From assembly GCA_016784735.1 (NCBI GenBank), contig JADHUC010000040.1, positions 1 to 48,472 on the forward strand: a DNA stretch of 48,472 nucleotides, written 5' to 3'. Below are positions 1 through 8,258 of the stretch, in pieces. The DNA comes from Pirellulaceae bacterium (GTDB lineage Bacteria; Planctomycetota; Planctomycetia; Pirellulales; Pirellulaceae). The position numbers and the translations under genes are program-made. Below the pieces are notes generated by a model. That model ran no database searches and was not told the origin of the DNA. It saw only the letters and a program-made list of their open reading frames with translations. The first letter of the stretch is position 1. Each line of letters starts with the position of its first letter.

Positions 1-663
1 CTCAGCGGCGCGGTGCGCTTTCTCAAGCCGAAGGATGGCCAGACGCATCAGTCGGTGGCTTGGTTCTCCAAGGACGGGACAACGTGGAGTTCGCCTTACC
101 CGATTGGCGACCCGAACCTGTGGATGTGGAGCGCCACTTGGCACAAAGACGCCGGTTACAGCATCGGTTACAGTGTCGCCTCGAAACGTTTCATCCGTTT
201 GTACCACACTCGCGACGGGCAAACCTGGGACACACTGGCCGACGACATCTTCCCGGGCGGCACCTATGCCAACGAGACTTCGTTGGTGTTTACGAAGGAT
301 GATACCTGTTACTGTCTTTTGCGACGCGACTCGCATACGGCCACGGCGCAATTGGGCATCGCCAAACCGCCGTACACGCAGTGGACGTGGAAAGATCTGG
401 GCGTAAAGATCGGCGGGCCGAAGATGATTCAACTGCCCGACGAACGATTCGTCGCAGGCGTGCGCCTGTACGACCGCCGCGTACGTACTGCGCTCTGCTG
501 GATCGACGCCCAGGAAGGTACTTTACGCGAGTTCCTTGCCTTCCCATCAGGTGGCGATACCAGCTACCCCGGACTGGTCTGGCACGATGGAATTCTGTGG
601 GTCAGCTACTACGCCAGCCACGAAGGCAAGACCAACATCTATTTGGCCAAGGTAAAGCTCTAG
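1..663 (+). CDS. Sialidase/BNR-repeat-like protein, C-terminal part
   Basis: The reading frame is open from the first base, so the N-terminus lies outside the window; an internal GTG at 13 is unlikely to be the real start. The visible part (about 220 residues) has Asp-box-like motifs, SKDGTTW and TRDGQTW, separated by short beta-strand-like segments, as in sialidases and BNR-repeat propellers. The C-terminal blade ends in a pattern of the type SYYASHEGKTNIYLAKVKL. The family includes exo-sialidases, but the visible part does not show the full catalytic arginine triad, so sugar specificity is unknown and an inactive propeller is possible. Its stop codon overlaps the stop of the next, converging gene within one CTAG. 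Confidence 0.75.
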   Translation, partial: LSGAVRFLKPKDGQTHQSVAWFSKDGTTWSSPYPIGDPNLWMWSATWHKDAGYSIGYSVASKRFIRLYHTRDGQTWDTLADDIFPGGTYANETSLVFTKDDTCYCLLRRDSHTATAQLGIAKPPYTQWTWKDLGVKIGGPKMIQLPDERFVAGVRLYDRRVRTALCWIDAQEGTLREFLAFPSGGDTSYPGLVWHDGILWVSYYASHEGKTNIYLAKVKL

Positions 664-1421
664 TGCATCGCCAGGCCGCCGCTGACGTCCACGGTGGCTC
701 CGGTCATGTAGCTGGCGCGGTCGGAGCAGAGAAAGACGACGAAGCCGGCGATTTCTTCGGTTCTGCCGATTCTTCCCAGCGGCACACGCTTGTTGTAGTA
801 CTCCGGATTCGCGTCGATCGCCTCGGCCAACATCTCGGTGTACATCAGACCCGGTGCCACGCAGTTGACGTTGATTCCATGTTTGGCCATTTCGCGAGCC
901 AGCGAAATCGTAAAGCCAATGATTCCCATTTTGCTGGCATCGTAAGGGGTTTTGCCGGATTCCGAGCCGCGAAACGCCGCTTGTGACGAGATGTTGACGA
1001 TCTTGCCGTGACGTTCGGCGGCCAACAGTCGGCGCACCATCTCGCGGGCGCAGATGAATGTCCCGGTCATGTTCACCTGCAACGTGTAACTAAAATCTTC
1101 GACGCTCAAGTCCGCTGTCGCTCCGACTGGGCAGAACGCGGCGTTGTTGACCAGAGAGTCGACCGGGCCCAGCTCTCGTTCGGCCTCGTCGAACATAGCA
1201 ACGACATCGTCTTCCTTGGATACGTCGCCCGAGATCGCTATGGCCTTCGCGCCAAACTTCGCCTGGAGTTCGTCCACCAGGGCCTTCGCCTCGACCGGGC
1301 CGCGACGATAGTTGACGGCGACCTTGGCACCGTCCTCGGCCAACAAGTGGCAGATTGATTTCCCGAGCCCGCGGTAGCCGCCTGTGACCAGGACTACTTT
1401 GTCTTTCAGTTTCAAGTCCAC
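660..1421 (-). CDS. SDR family NAD(P)-dependent oxidoreductase (FabG-like)
   Basis: This is a classical short-chain dehydrogenase of 253 residues, the usual family length. The cofactor motif TGGYRGLG is at residues 13-20, NNAA at 92-95, the catalytic Ser at 145/146, and Tyr160-x3-Lys164 (YDASK). The C-terminal stretch YMTGATVDVSGG is typical of FabG-like members. The family reduces or oxidises carbonyl/hydroxyl groups with NAD(P); the substrate cannot be read from the sequence, and sugar or 3-oxoacyl substrates are both plausible. It converges with the preceding sialidase-like gene and is followed on its upstream side by two hairpin repeats. No fatty-acid synthesis genes are nearby, so a role as the main FabG is doubtful. 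Confidence 0.93.
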   Translation of the reverse strand: MDLKLKDKVVLVTGGYRGLGKSICHLLAEDGAKVAVNYRRGPVEAKALVDELQAKFGAKAIAISGDVSKEDDVVAMFDEAERELGPVDSLVNNAAFCPVGATADLSVEDFSYTLQVNMTGTFICAREMVRRLLAAERHGKIVNISSQAAFRGSESGKTPYDASKMGIIGFTISLAREMAKHGINVNCVAPGLMYTEMLAEAIDANPEYYNKRVPLGRIGRTEEIAGFVVFLCSDRASYMTGATVDVSGGLAMH

Positions 1422-1464
1422 GTCATGTCTCCTGGCTGGTCTTGCTCGAACGCTGATCCCGGTT

Positions 1465-1535
1465 GTTGGAGTTCACGCTTTAGCGTGCGTTGTTCTTTCG
1501 TGTCCGATAAGACACGCTAAAGCGTGAACTCCAAC
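1465..1535. repeat. Long inverted repeat, 'cacgctttagcgtg' family, copy 1
   Basis: Two perfect 23-bp arms (1465-1487 and 1513-1535) flank a 25-bp spacer. Each arm contains its own small hairpin, cacgc-ttta-gcgtg. A second copy of the family is at 34814-34864. It lies in the gap between the SDR gene and ferritin. Confidence 0.95.
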
Positions 1536-1568
1536 GGTAGACCTGGTATGCCGCTTGGTCGGAATTCG

Positions 1569-1593
1569 AGGTCCCGCTCGGCAAGCGGGACCT
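1569..1593. repeat. 25-bp hairpin, 'aggtcccgct' family, copy 1
   Basis: A 10-bp perfect stem (aggtcccgct / agcgggacct) closes a 5-nt loop, cggca. The exact reverse complement of all 25 bases occurs at 30834-30858, so this is a dispersed repeat. It sits 26 bp beyond the ferritin stop codon and could also help end that transcript. Confidence 0.92.
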
Positions 1594-1618
1594 ACTTGTG
1601 CGTCAGCCGGCTAAGACG

Positions 1619-2134
1619 CTACCCGGCGGCGGCGGCCGGTGCGGCGGGCGCTCGCTGGCCGAGTTGATCGTCGATCATAAACAGGCCCACGGGGTTGTCG
1701 CCTACTTTCTTCAGCTTCTCAACGATGGCCAGTGCCGTGGCTTCCTCTTCCACCTGCTCGGTGACAAACCACTGCAGAAACGCGCTGGCCGCATGATCGC
1801 CTTCCGCGTTGGCCAAGGTGACCAGATCGTTGATTTTGCTGCTGATCAGGCACTCGTGGTTGTAGCCATCCTGGAACGCCTCCAGCGCGCTGGACCATTC
1901 GATCTTTGGCTGATCGATCTGTTTGAGCACGGTGCGACCGCCGCGATCGTTGATAAAGTCGAGGAATTTCATTCCGTGCATCCGCTCCTCGTCCGTCTGG
2001 ATGCGCATCCAGGTAGCCATTCCATCGAGGTTCTCGTCCGCAAAGTAGTTGACCATAGAGAGATACAGGTACGACGAAAAAAGTTCGGCGTTCAGTTGTT
2101 CATTGAAGGCTTCTTCAATCTTCTTGTTCATCAT
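1619..2134 (-). CDS. ftnA: Ferritin (non-haem, FtnA type)
   Basis: Ferritin stores iron by oxidising Fe(II) at a di-iron centre and depositing it in a 24-subunit shell. Counting from the first of two adjacent ATGs (171 residues), the expected ligands fall on the Escherichia coli FtnA numbers: Glu17, Tyr24, Glu50, His53, Glu94 and Gln127, with Glu49, Glu126, Glu129 and Glu130 for the third site. This, and an AAAGG Shine-Dalgarno about 5 nt upstream, decides the start; the frame runs on much further upstream but encodes nothing recognisable there. The tail ends in an Ala/Pro-rich stretch (QRAPAAPAAAAG), which is unusual. It has no haem-binding methionine arrangement of bacterioferritin that I can identify. 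Likely a single-gene unit. Confidence 0.95.
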   Translation of the reverse strand: MMNKKIEEAFNEQLNAELFSSYLYLSMVNYFADENLDGMATWMRIQTDEERMHGMKFLDFINDRGGRTVLKQIDQPKIEWSSALEAFQDGYNHECLISSKINDLVTLANAEGDHAASAFLQWFVTEQVEEEATALAIVEKLKKVGDNPVGLFMIDDQLGQRAPAAPAAAAG

Positions 2135-2363
2135 GGGAACCTTTCTTTCTGAGGGACTCTTCCATTTCCGTCTTCGTGTCAGACAGGTGCATCTCAAATG
2201 AATACGCGACGTGCCCCTCGAAGACAAGGGGAAGGAAGCCGAACGGGGCGAAAAATAACGAAAGACGGCGCCGGTACGAGGCGGTATCGCGCTCTTCCTG
2301 TAAATGAGACCCAGTCTCTGTGTCGCTGCACACGACGCCGGCGCATCGAATCGAAAAGCAGCA

Positions 2364-2395
2364 GAAGCCCGGCTTTTCCGAAAAAGCCGGGCTTC
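2364..2395 (-). terminator. Rho-independent-like terminator for the ThuA gene
   Basis: A perfect 14-bp stem with a 4-nt loop (gaagcccggctttt / aaaagccgggcttc) lies 29 bp beyond the ThuA stop codon. On the minus strand the 3' side of the stem begins with a run of T and a short T-rich stretch follows. The position between ThuA and ferritin fits transcript ending for ThuA. Confidence 0.7.
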
Positions 2396-2424
2396 TTTGG
2401 ATCGCTGTTTGCCGGTTCGACTAC

Positions 2425-3300
2425 TCAATCGCGAACGCTGGTCTTGTCGGGCCCGGGAAAATCCTCGGGGACCTTCTGCGAGACCTTGCCGGTAGCGGCC
2501 CATTCCACGCCTCGCTGGAAGGGTACGATAAAGGCGACGCTTTTCAGTTCCTTGCCGGTGTGCCCCAAAGCGTTCTGGAACACGCGGCCCTTGCCGTAGG
2601 ATACGGTGAACAGCAACGGCTCGTGCTCGTCCGAACCGCCCTTGTCCTTAGGCGCAAACGCCGTGGCCAGGACCGTCAGATTCTTGGCCGGACCGCGGAG
2701 CCAACCATATAGTTCGTCGTCCACGTGCATGAACTTGGTGGGCAGGCCTTCGGTGATCGGATGATTCGGCTCGCGGATCACAAGCTGGAACGGCTGCATC
2801 GGCCCGTGGCCGCCGCCGCGTCCGGGTGACATGTCGCGAACGATTTCCCCGTCACGCCAGCGAATGTACGGACCGTCCTTTTCGTTGCGACGGCCCCAGC
2901 CGCCCAGGCCGATCATTTCGTTGAATTCCTTCCACTGGGGAAACGCCGCGCAGGCGAAGTGGTAAATCACCAGACCACCGCCGCCTTTGACGTAGTCCAA
3001 CAACGCCTGCTGCGTCTCCTCGGACCAAGAGGCGCCCTGGTAGTTGCTGACTACCACGTCGTACGCCGCGAAATTCGGTTTGAATCCGCTCACGTCCTCT
3101 CCTCTTGGCGGCGAAGTGGCCACGTCGACCGTGAACAGCTTCGTCTCCTCCAACAACACCTTGAGAACGGGCGTCGTTTCCGCCCACTTGTGGCCGTTTT
3201 GACCGTCCACGATCAGCACCTTGCAAGGCGCCTGCGCCATCGCAACGGCGGCCAGGATAGCCCACAGTCCAAATGCGGTTAGCCATGATCGGTAAGACAT
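2425..3300 (-). CDS. Secreted ThuA-domain protein
   Basis: The protein has 291 residues. A signal peptide of about 24 residues (hydrophobic core WLTAFGLWAILAAVAMA) is followed by one ThuA domain, a glutamine-amidotransferase-like fold without the canonical catalytic Cys. Motifs include VLIVDGQNGHKW, DVVVSNYQG, GGGLVIYH and the late FQNALGHTG. The start at 3300 is supported by AGGAGG 9 nt upstream; the frame extends a further 19 codons without a signal-like sequence. ThuA was named for trehalose utilisation; in planctomycetes such proteins are very often next to Gfo/Idh/MocA oxidoreductases, as here (53-bp gap, same strand), so a shared role in sugar breakdown in the periplasm is inferred. Confidence 0.92.
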   Translation of the reverse strand: MSYRSWLTAFGLWAILAAVAMAQAPCKVLIVDGQNGHKWAETTPVLKVLLEETKLFTVDVATSPPRGEDVSGFKPNFAAYDVVVSNYQGASWSEETQQALLDYVKGGGGLVIYHFACAAFPQWKEFNEMIGLGGWGRRNEKDGPYIRWRDGEIVRDMSPGRGGGHGPMQPFQLVIREPNHPITEGLPTKFMHVDDELYGWLRGPAKNLTVLATAFAPKDKGGSDEHEPLLFTVSYGKGRVFQNALGHTGKELKSVAFIVPFQRGVEWAATGKVSQKVPEDFPGPDKTSVRD

Positions 3301-3353
3301 CGTTTCGTTCCTCCTGCTGCAAAATCTAGGAATTGTGAAAAATCGCCTCGGGT

Positions 3354-4715
3354 TCATACTTCCTTCGGCACGACATACGGTTCGCGGTACTTGGGTTGGT
3401 TCAGCATCGCGTTTGCCTCTTCGTCGTCGAGGACCACTTCCTCTTTCGGATCAAACTTCAGACAGCGTCCGACCTGGTAAGCCGTGCGTGCCAAAAGGCA
3501 CAAGACCATGGACTTGTGGCCTTCCTCGATATCGGCGTTCAGTTCTTCGTGGTTGCGATTGCGGATGGCGGCGATCCAGTTTCTGAAATGCGGAGTGTCC
3601 GCCATAGGGTGCCCCTCCTCCGCCTTGAAGGGTCCGGGTTCACAGTTCGGTCCGAGGAACGTACGGTAGCTGCTGTAGTCCGGGAAAATCATGTACCCTT
3701 CGGTCCCGAAAAACATGGTGCCCACCGGATAGTTCAACTGCACGAACGGATACTTGTCCCGAAACCCCGCTTCGCCGTTGGTGTACCAGGACCGATGCTC
3801 GTAGGTGACAAACGTCTTCGGTTCGTCAAACTGATAAGTGATGGCCACATGGGTAGGCGACGTGCGGTCGTCGTCGTGGACGAATTTGTCACCGCACGCG
3901 GTCACGTGGGTCGGATGGCGGTCCAGACCCAGCCCCCAACGGAGAATGTCCAATTCGTGGACCGCCTGGTTGGCGAAACAGCCGCTGGAGAGTGCCAGGT
4001 TCCAGTACCAGCGACGATGCCAGAAGTTGCTGTACGGTTGCATCGCCGTCGGCCCAAGCCACATGTCCCAGTCCAGCCCCTCCGGAGGAGATGGCTGAGG
4101 GGTAATCCGCCCCAAGTTGCCGCGGAGCTTGTAGTCGATGCCGCGGGCCATATACAGATCGCCGACCACGCCTTCTTTCAGTTTTTGGATCCCTTCCATG
4201 ATATTCGGGCTGGATCGGTTCTGAGTTCCGTGCTGAACCATCCGGTTGTACTTGCGCGCGGCCGCGACCATCTGGCGGCTCTCGAACAAGTTGTGCGATC
4301 CGGGCTTTTCCACATAGACGTCCTTCTCGGCTTGGCAAGCCCAGATGGTCGACAGCGCGTGCCAGCGGTCGCCCAAGCCGTTGGCGAGCGCGTCGATCGA
4401 CTTGTCGTCGAACATCTTGCGCATGTCGGCGTAAGCCGTCAGCTTCTTGCCTTCCAGTTCCGCGTAGATTTTTTCGGGAGCTTCCCGCTTCTTGCGATCG
4501 CAATCGCAGACCGCAACAATCTCCACGTTGTCCTCGGCCAACTCGGTGAGAGCGCGCACATGAGACCGCATGCGCCCGCCCAGCCCAAGCAGTCCCACGC
4601 GAATGCGATCATTGGCACTTGCCCGACTGCCTGCGATAGCCGGTGCCGCAAATGCCGCACTCCCCACTGCTGCGGCCGATCCCGCAAGAAAACGTCGTCG
4701 ATTCGTTTGTGGCAT
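3354..4715 (-). CDS. TAT-exported Gfo/Idh/MocA family oxidoreductase
   Basis: The protein has 453 residues. The N-terminus carries a twin-arginine signal (RRRFLAG at 6-12, then an alanine-rich hydrophobic region to AIAG). The Rossmann motif VGLLGLGGRM follows at about residue 40, and the family motif EKP occurs in DVYVEKPGSHN. The C-terminal half is the alpha/beta dimerisation domain. The start is set by GGAGGAG 5 nt before the ATG and by the TAT motif. Members oxidise or reduce sugars with tightly bound NAD(P); export by TAT suits a pre-folded, cofactor-loaded enzyme. It is first in a probable two-gene operon with ThuA. Substrate unknown. Confidence 0.95.
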   Translation of the reverse strand: MPQTNRRRFLAGSAAAVGSAAFAAPAIAGSRASANDRIRVGLLGLGGRMRSHVRALTELAEDNVEIVAVCDCDRKKREAPEKIYAELEGKKLTAYADMRKMFDDKSIDALANGLGDRWHALSTIWACQAEKDVYVEKPGSHNLFESRQMVAAARKYNRMVQHGTQNRSSPNIMEGIQKLKEGVVGDLYMARGIDYKLRGNLGRITPQPSPPEGLDWDMWLGPTAMQPYSNFWHRRWYWNLALSSGCFANQAVHELDILRWGLGLDRHPTHVTACGDKFVHDDDRTSPTHVAITYQFDEPKTFVTYEHRSWYTNGEAGFRDKYPFVQLNYPVGTMFFGTEGYMIFPDYSSYRTFLGPNCEPGPFKAEEGHPMADTPHFRNWIAAIRNRNHEELNADIEEGHKSMVLCLLARTAYQVGRCLKFDPKEEVVLDDEEANAMLNQPKYREPYVVPKEV

Positions 4716-4913
4716 AGCGACTCCTCCGTTAGACGTTCGAGTGTCCTGTCGGTGTGATTCCAGACGATGAGCCAGGCGGCACATCCGTGTCAGTGTTCAC
4801 ATTCTCGACGGCTTTGCAGCCAGATGCAAGCGATGCTTCACTTTGAAGCTGGATGATAATCCGGTCCCTACATGGTCTTGCTTTGTCTTCTCTCGGGTGC
4901 GTCGCGTTCAGTT

Positions 4914-5315
4914 TTAATCCGCTTTGCGGCGGTTCCTCATCCGCCTTTGAACGTCCAACTCAAGTTCGCCGAACAGTTCCTCATGACGCTCGACGCCGAT
5001 CTGCAATGCCGCCGAGAGACGTTTCGCGGAGTAGTAGCTGAGCACGATGCGCTGTTGGGCTTTGATTGGCACTTTCGGAGCGGTCGTGCCCTGATCGTTC
5101 AATCCGAAATCTATGACCAGTTCTTCGGGGGTCCCAGTAACTCGCGAGAAGTTGGAGTAAGTCACCGTGACTTCCGAAATATCCACCGGAACCCGCCAGG
5201 CGGGATTCGCCGCCCCTTGGGCCCTCGTTTCGGCTTGTGGCCCTGAAGGGCTGTTACCGAGGGTAAGCAGTACGACGGCAAAGAGGACAGGAAGTACTCG
5301 CACTGTTGCTTTCAT
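4914..5315 (-). CDS. DUF3467 protein with an N-terminal signal or anchor
   Basis: The protein has 133 residues: a hydrophobic N-terminal segment (residues 5-20) and a DUF3467-type domain at about 48-123, recognised from YSNFSRVTGTPEELVIDFGLN, QRIVLSYYSAKRL and HEELFGELELDVQRR. The function of DUF3467 is not known; most members I recall are small and lack export signals, so the N-terminal hydrophobic segment is notable. The start at 5315 is chosen because GGAG lies about 7 nt upstream and the signal follows at once; the frame is open 42 codons further upstream. The gaps on both sides (198 and 295 bp) contain nothing I can identify, so it is probably monocistronic. Confidence 0.82.
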   Translation of the reverse strand: MKATVRVLPVLFAVVLLTLGNSPSGPQAETRAQGAANPAWRVPVDISEVTVTYSNFSRVTGTPEELVIDFGLNDQGTTAPKVPIKAQQRIVLSYYSAKRLSAALQIGVERHEELFGELELDVQRRMRNRRKAD

Positions 5316-5610
5316 GACAATCTCCGTGGATCTGTTGCGATTTAGAATGTTTTGCCCGGGGCGTGTGTTCGGGCGACGCGTCCCATACGAACGCGCTCGC
5401 GCACCTTCCGCATTATAGCCGCGTCTGACAGTTCCGCCCAACCATTCGCCAACGCAAGGGAATATCCGAAGTCATCCGCGGGTCCGCCATGCCATCCGTC
5501 GGCCTATCTTCCCTTCGTTCTTTTCCTCGTGGTCCGGCCGCTAGCTTGCGAACGTCTGCCCCGAGGTCCAGAATAGTGCTACTCGACTCATGCAATAGGA
5601 GCTACCGCCG

Positions 5611-8238
5611 ATGAACCCTTCCCACCAGTCTTTCCAAATTGCCGTCATCTTTGGAGCGTTGCTGTCCTTGTTCGGCGACCGCACGCTGGGAGCCGACGAG
5701 CCGTTTGACTACTTCCGAAACTCCTGGAACGTGATTGGCCTGAAGGACTACCAGGACGGAACCCGCGTCACACCCGACAACCATCTGCAATTGGCCGGTG
5801 GCCGCGAGCTGCAGATTCGTGTCGGAAGCGATCTCGTCCCGCTCAGCCGCAAGAATGTCAAGACTGCGTTTGAAGGCTGGATGCCAATCATGCTTATCGC
5901 CGTTGATGACGGACCGGTGCGTTACGAGATCAAAATGTGGGCGACGCCGCTGCCGTCCATCGAAGACTGGAAGGCCGCGTTCGACTGGCCGACCGAGACG
6001 GAGAACTTCCTCAATTGGATCACCGTCCACGCCACGAATACAGGTAGCGAACGAGTTGAAGCCCAATTCGCGGTTGACATGACCGGATCGGCCTCTGCCG
6101 AAGTGGCTCGCCATCAGTGGCAACTCCCGCCGGGCGAGTCGGCCGAGTCAGTGGTACGGATGCCGTTTTCGCCGGTGGACGATGAGGCGGTCTTCGCAAA
6201 CGAAGACGCAGAGCTTTGGCTGAAGCGGACGATCGACTACTGGCAAGGCTTGATGGCCCCTGCCGCGCGCATCGAGGTGCCCTGCCGGAAAGCCACCGAA
6301 GCAATGCTGGCCGCTCACGTCTGCCAGTTGATTGCCAACGACCACGGCGAACTGCAAGGCGGCGAGGGCTTCTACGACAACTTTTACATCCGCGACGGCG
6401 GATACCAAATCATGGAGCTGGAAGAAGCCGGACTGTGGGATGCATCCGAGAAAGCCATCGATCACTATCTTCGCCGTCAGCGATCCGACGGTCGTTTTGA
6501 GACTCAGAAGACGCAATTCGATGCCAATGGCCAAGCGATCTGGGTGCTGTGGCAATACTACAAGATCACCGGCGACCGGGCATGGCTCGAAAAGGCCTAC
6601 CCGCAAATGCGTGGTGCCGTCGACTGGCTAATGAAAACCCGCCGCGAGGCGCCGGCCGACAGTCCGTTCGCCGGATTGCTGCCAGCCGCACCGGCCGACG
6701 GCGAGTATCTCTGGGATGGCACACATCATATCGTCGGCTACGAGTTGTGGAATCTTCGCGGCGTCGATTGCACGGCAGACGCTGCCGAGGCGCTGGGCCG
6801 CGCCGAAGAGGCGAAGACATTGCGCGAGGAAGCGAAGCTGTATCGCGCGGCAATCGACGCAGCTTGCCGTAAAACCGAATTGCCGCATTTCCCGCCGAGC
6901 TGGGAGAAGGAAGGCACGCACTGGGGCAATACAGAAACGCTGTGGCCGACTGCCATCTTCGAAGCCGACGATCCGCGCGTCGCGGCCACCATCCATCACG
7001 CTCGCCACATTCACGGCGACGGGTTCATCGAAGGGACGATCCAGTGGCTGGGTCGGTCGCCGGCCATCCATCCCTACATGTCTTCCTACACGACGATGGC
7101 GTCGCTCAGACTCGGTGAACACGAACAGGTTGTCGAGGACTTCTATTGGTATCTCTTGCACTCGACCGCGGCACATGCTTTTCCCGAAGGCATTTTCCAG
7201 GCCCGTCGGTTCGCTTGGAGCCACACCATCCCGCACGTGACCGGCGCGTCGAATTACGCCTTGATGCTGCGGCACATGTTGGTCGACGAACGCGAGGGCG
7301 AACTGCACTTGCTTTCGGCGGTTCCCGATTGGTGGTTGGCCGACGGAGAGACGATTTCCGTGCTGCGTGCCCCGACGTATTTTGGCGAGGTCAACCTGAC
7401 CGTCTGCGGCACGGCCGACGGTGTGAAGATCGACTTCCAGCCACCTGCTCGCGAGGCCCCCGAACGGATTGTGCTCTATCTTCCCAAGTCGCGCCCGTTG
7501 CTAAACGCACTCGAAGGCGTTGACGTCGTCGTCCGCAACGATCAACAGAAACGCTGGGACTTCCCCACCGTGGTCGAACTCTATCAGGAAGAAGCCGGCC
7601 CCGCCGCCAAACCCATTCCGGGGCTCGTCGAGTTGCCACTGGCGACTCGGCCAACTCCCGCCGCATGCACAACCGTACGGCTGGATGCGGTCGCCAACAC
7701 CAATCCGTTTACCGCTCCTTTCGGTGTCCCCAATCCCGGCAAATTCCTGTTCACCGGATTGAAAGCGGGCGATCAGACCTACCGAGGAATCCCATTCCAC
7801 GTGATCGACCCCGACGAAAACGAAGGCCGTGGCTTCACCGTCCTCCATTCGCCGAAAGGCCCGGCAAATGTCAAGTTGCCGAAGGAGGTCAAGATCCCCG
7901 TCCGCGCGAAAGGGAAACGGCTGTTTTTCTTGGGCAACGTCCACGGATGGTCCTCTCAGGATCGGGGTACCGGACCTTGGGGAGCGGTCGCCGAGTACGA
8001 GATCGTGTATGCCGATGGCGAGAAACAAACCGTTCCTTTGATAACCGGCCGCACGATCGACGAATGGGCGGCGCCCCCCGAGGCGGACGAAGTCGAGGTC
8101 GCCGCGCGGGGCACGCCATGGCACCTGAACATCCTGGGAGTCGAAGTGCGCGACGTGGTTATCAACGAGATCGTATTCCGCGACCTGGACACTCCAGCCG
8201 CACCCGTGCTAGTGGCCGTGACGCTGGAGAAGGAGTAA
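5611..8238 (+). CDS. Secreted six-hairpin glycosidase-like protein
   Basis: The protein has 875 residues and a signal peptide ending near TLGA (about residue 28). Residues about 40-200 look like a beta-sandwich. Residues about 230-600 look like an alpha/alpha barrel of the six-hairpin glycosidase superfamily: NFYIRDGGYQIMELEEAGLW near residue 257, then repeated helix pairs such as GQAIWVLWQYYKITGDRAWLEKAYP, and HWGNTETLWPTAIFE. The last roughly 230 residues resemble carbohydrate-binding or NEW-type beta domains. Related folds include GH15, GH63, GH65 and GH95; I cannot assign a family. AGGAG lies 9 nt before the ATG. It probably acts on a plant or algal glycan outside the cytoplasm. Confidence 0.85.
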   Translation: MNPSHQSFQIAVIFGALLSLFGDRTLGADEPFDYFRNSWNVIGLKDYQDGTRVTPDNHLQLAGGRELQIRVGSDLVPLSRKNVKTAFEGWMPIMLIAVDDGPVRYEIKMWATPLPSIEDWKAAFDWPTETENFLNWITVHATNTGSERVEAQFAVDMTGSASAEVARHQWQLPPGESAESVVRMPFSPVDDEAVFANEDAELWLKRTIDYWQGLMAPAARIEVPCRKATEAMLAAHVCQLIANDHGELQGGEGFYDNFYIRDGGYQIMELEEAGLWDASEKAIDHYLRRQRSDGRFETQKTQFDANGQAIWVLWQYYKITGDRAWLEKAYPQMRGAVDWLMKTRREAPADSPFAGLLPAAPADGEYLWDGTHHIVGYELWNLRGVDCTADAAEALGRAEEAKTLREEAKLYRAAIDAACRKTELPHFPPSWEKEGTHWGNTETLWPTAIFEADDPRVAATIHHARHIHGDGFIEGTIQWLGRSPAIHPYMSSYTTMASLRLGEHEQVVEDFYWYLLHSTAAHAFPEGIFQARRFAWSHTIPHVTGASNYALMLRHMLVDEREGELHLLSAVPDWWLADGETISVLRAPTYFGEVNLTVCGTADGVKIDFQPPAREAPERIVLYLPKSRPLLNALEGVDVVVRNDQQKRWDFPTVVELYQEEAGPAAKPIPGLVELPLATRPTPAACTTVRLDAVANTNPFTAPFGVPNPGKFLFTGLKAGDQTYRGIPFHVIDPDENEGRGFTVLHSPKGPANVKLPKEVKIPVRAKGKRLFFLGNVHGWSSQDRGTGPWGAVAEYEIVYADGEKQTVPLITGRTIDEWAAPPEADEVEVAARGTPWHLNILGVEVRDVVINEIVFRDLDTPAAPVLVAVTLEKE

Positions 8239-8258
8239 CAAACGATCCGCGGCCGCGT

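Noticed and set aside
2135..2503. N-terminal extension of ferritin (123 codons upstream in frame)
   Set aside because: The metal-ligand numbering matches known ferritin only from the ATG at 2134, which also has a ribosome site; the extension overlaps the ThuA end and a terminator hairpin.
3396..4757. Long open frame (453 codons) on the plus strand
   Set aside because: It lies wholly antisense to the Gfo/Idh/MocA gene, has an Arg/Val-rich translation and no family resemblance; it is a by-product of G+C-rich codon use.
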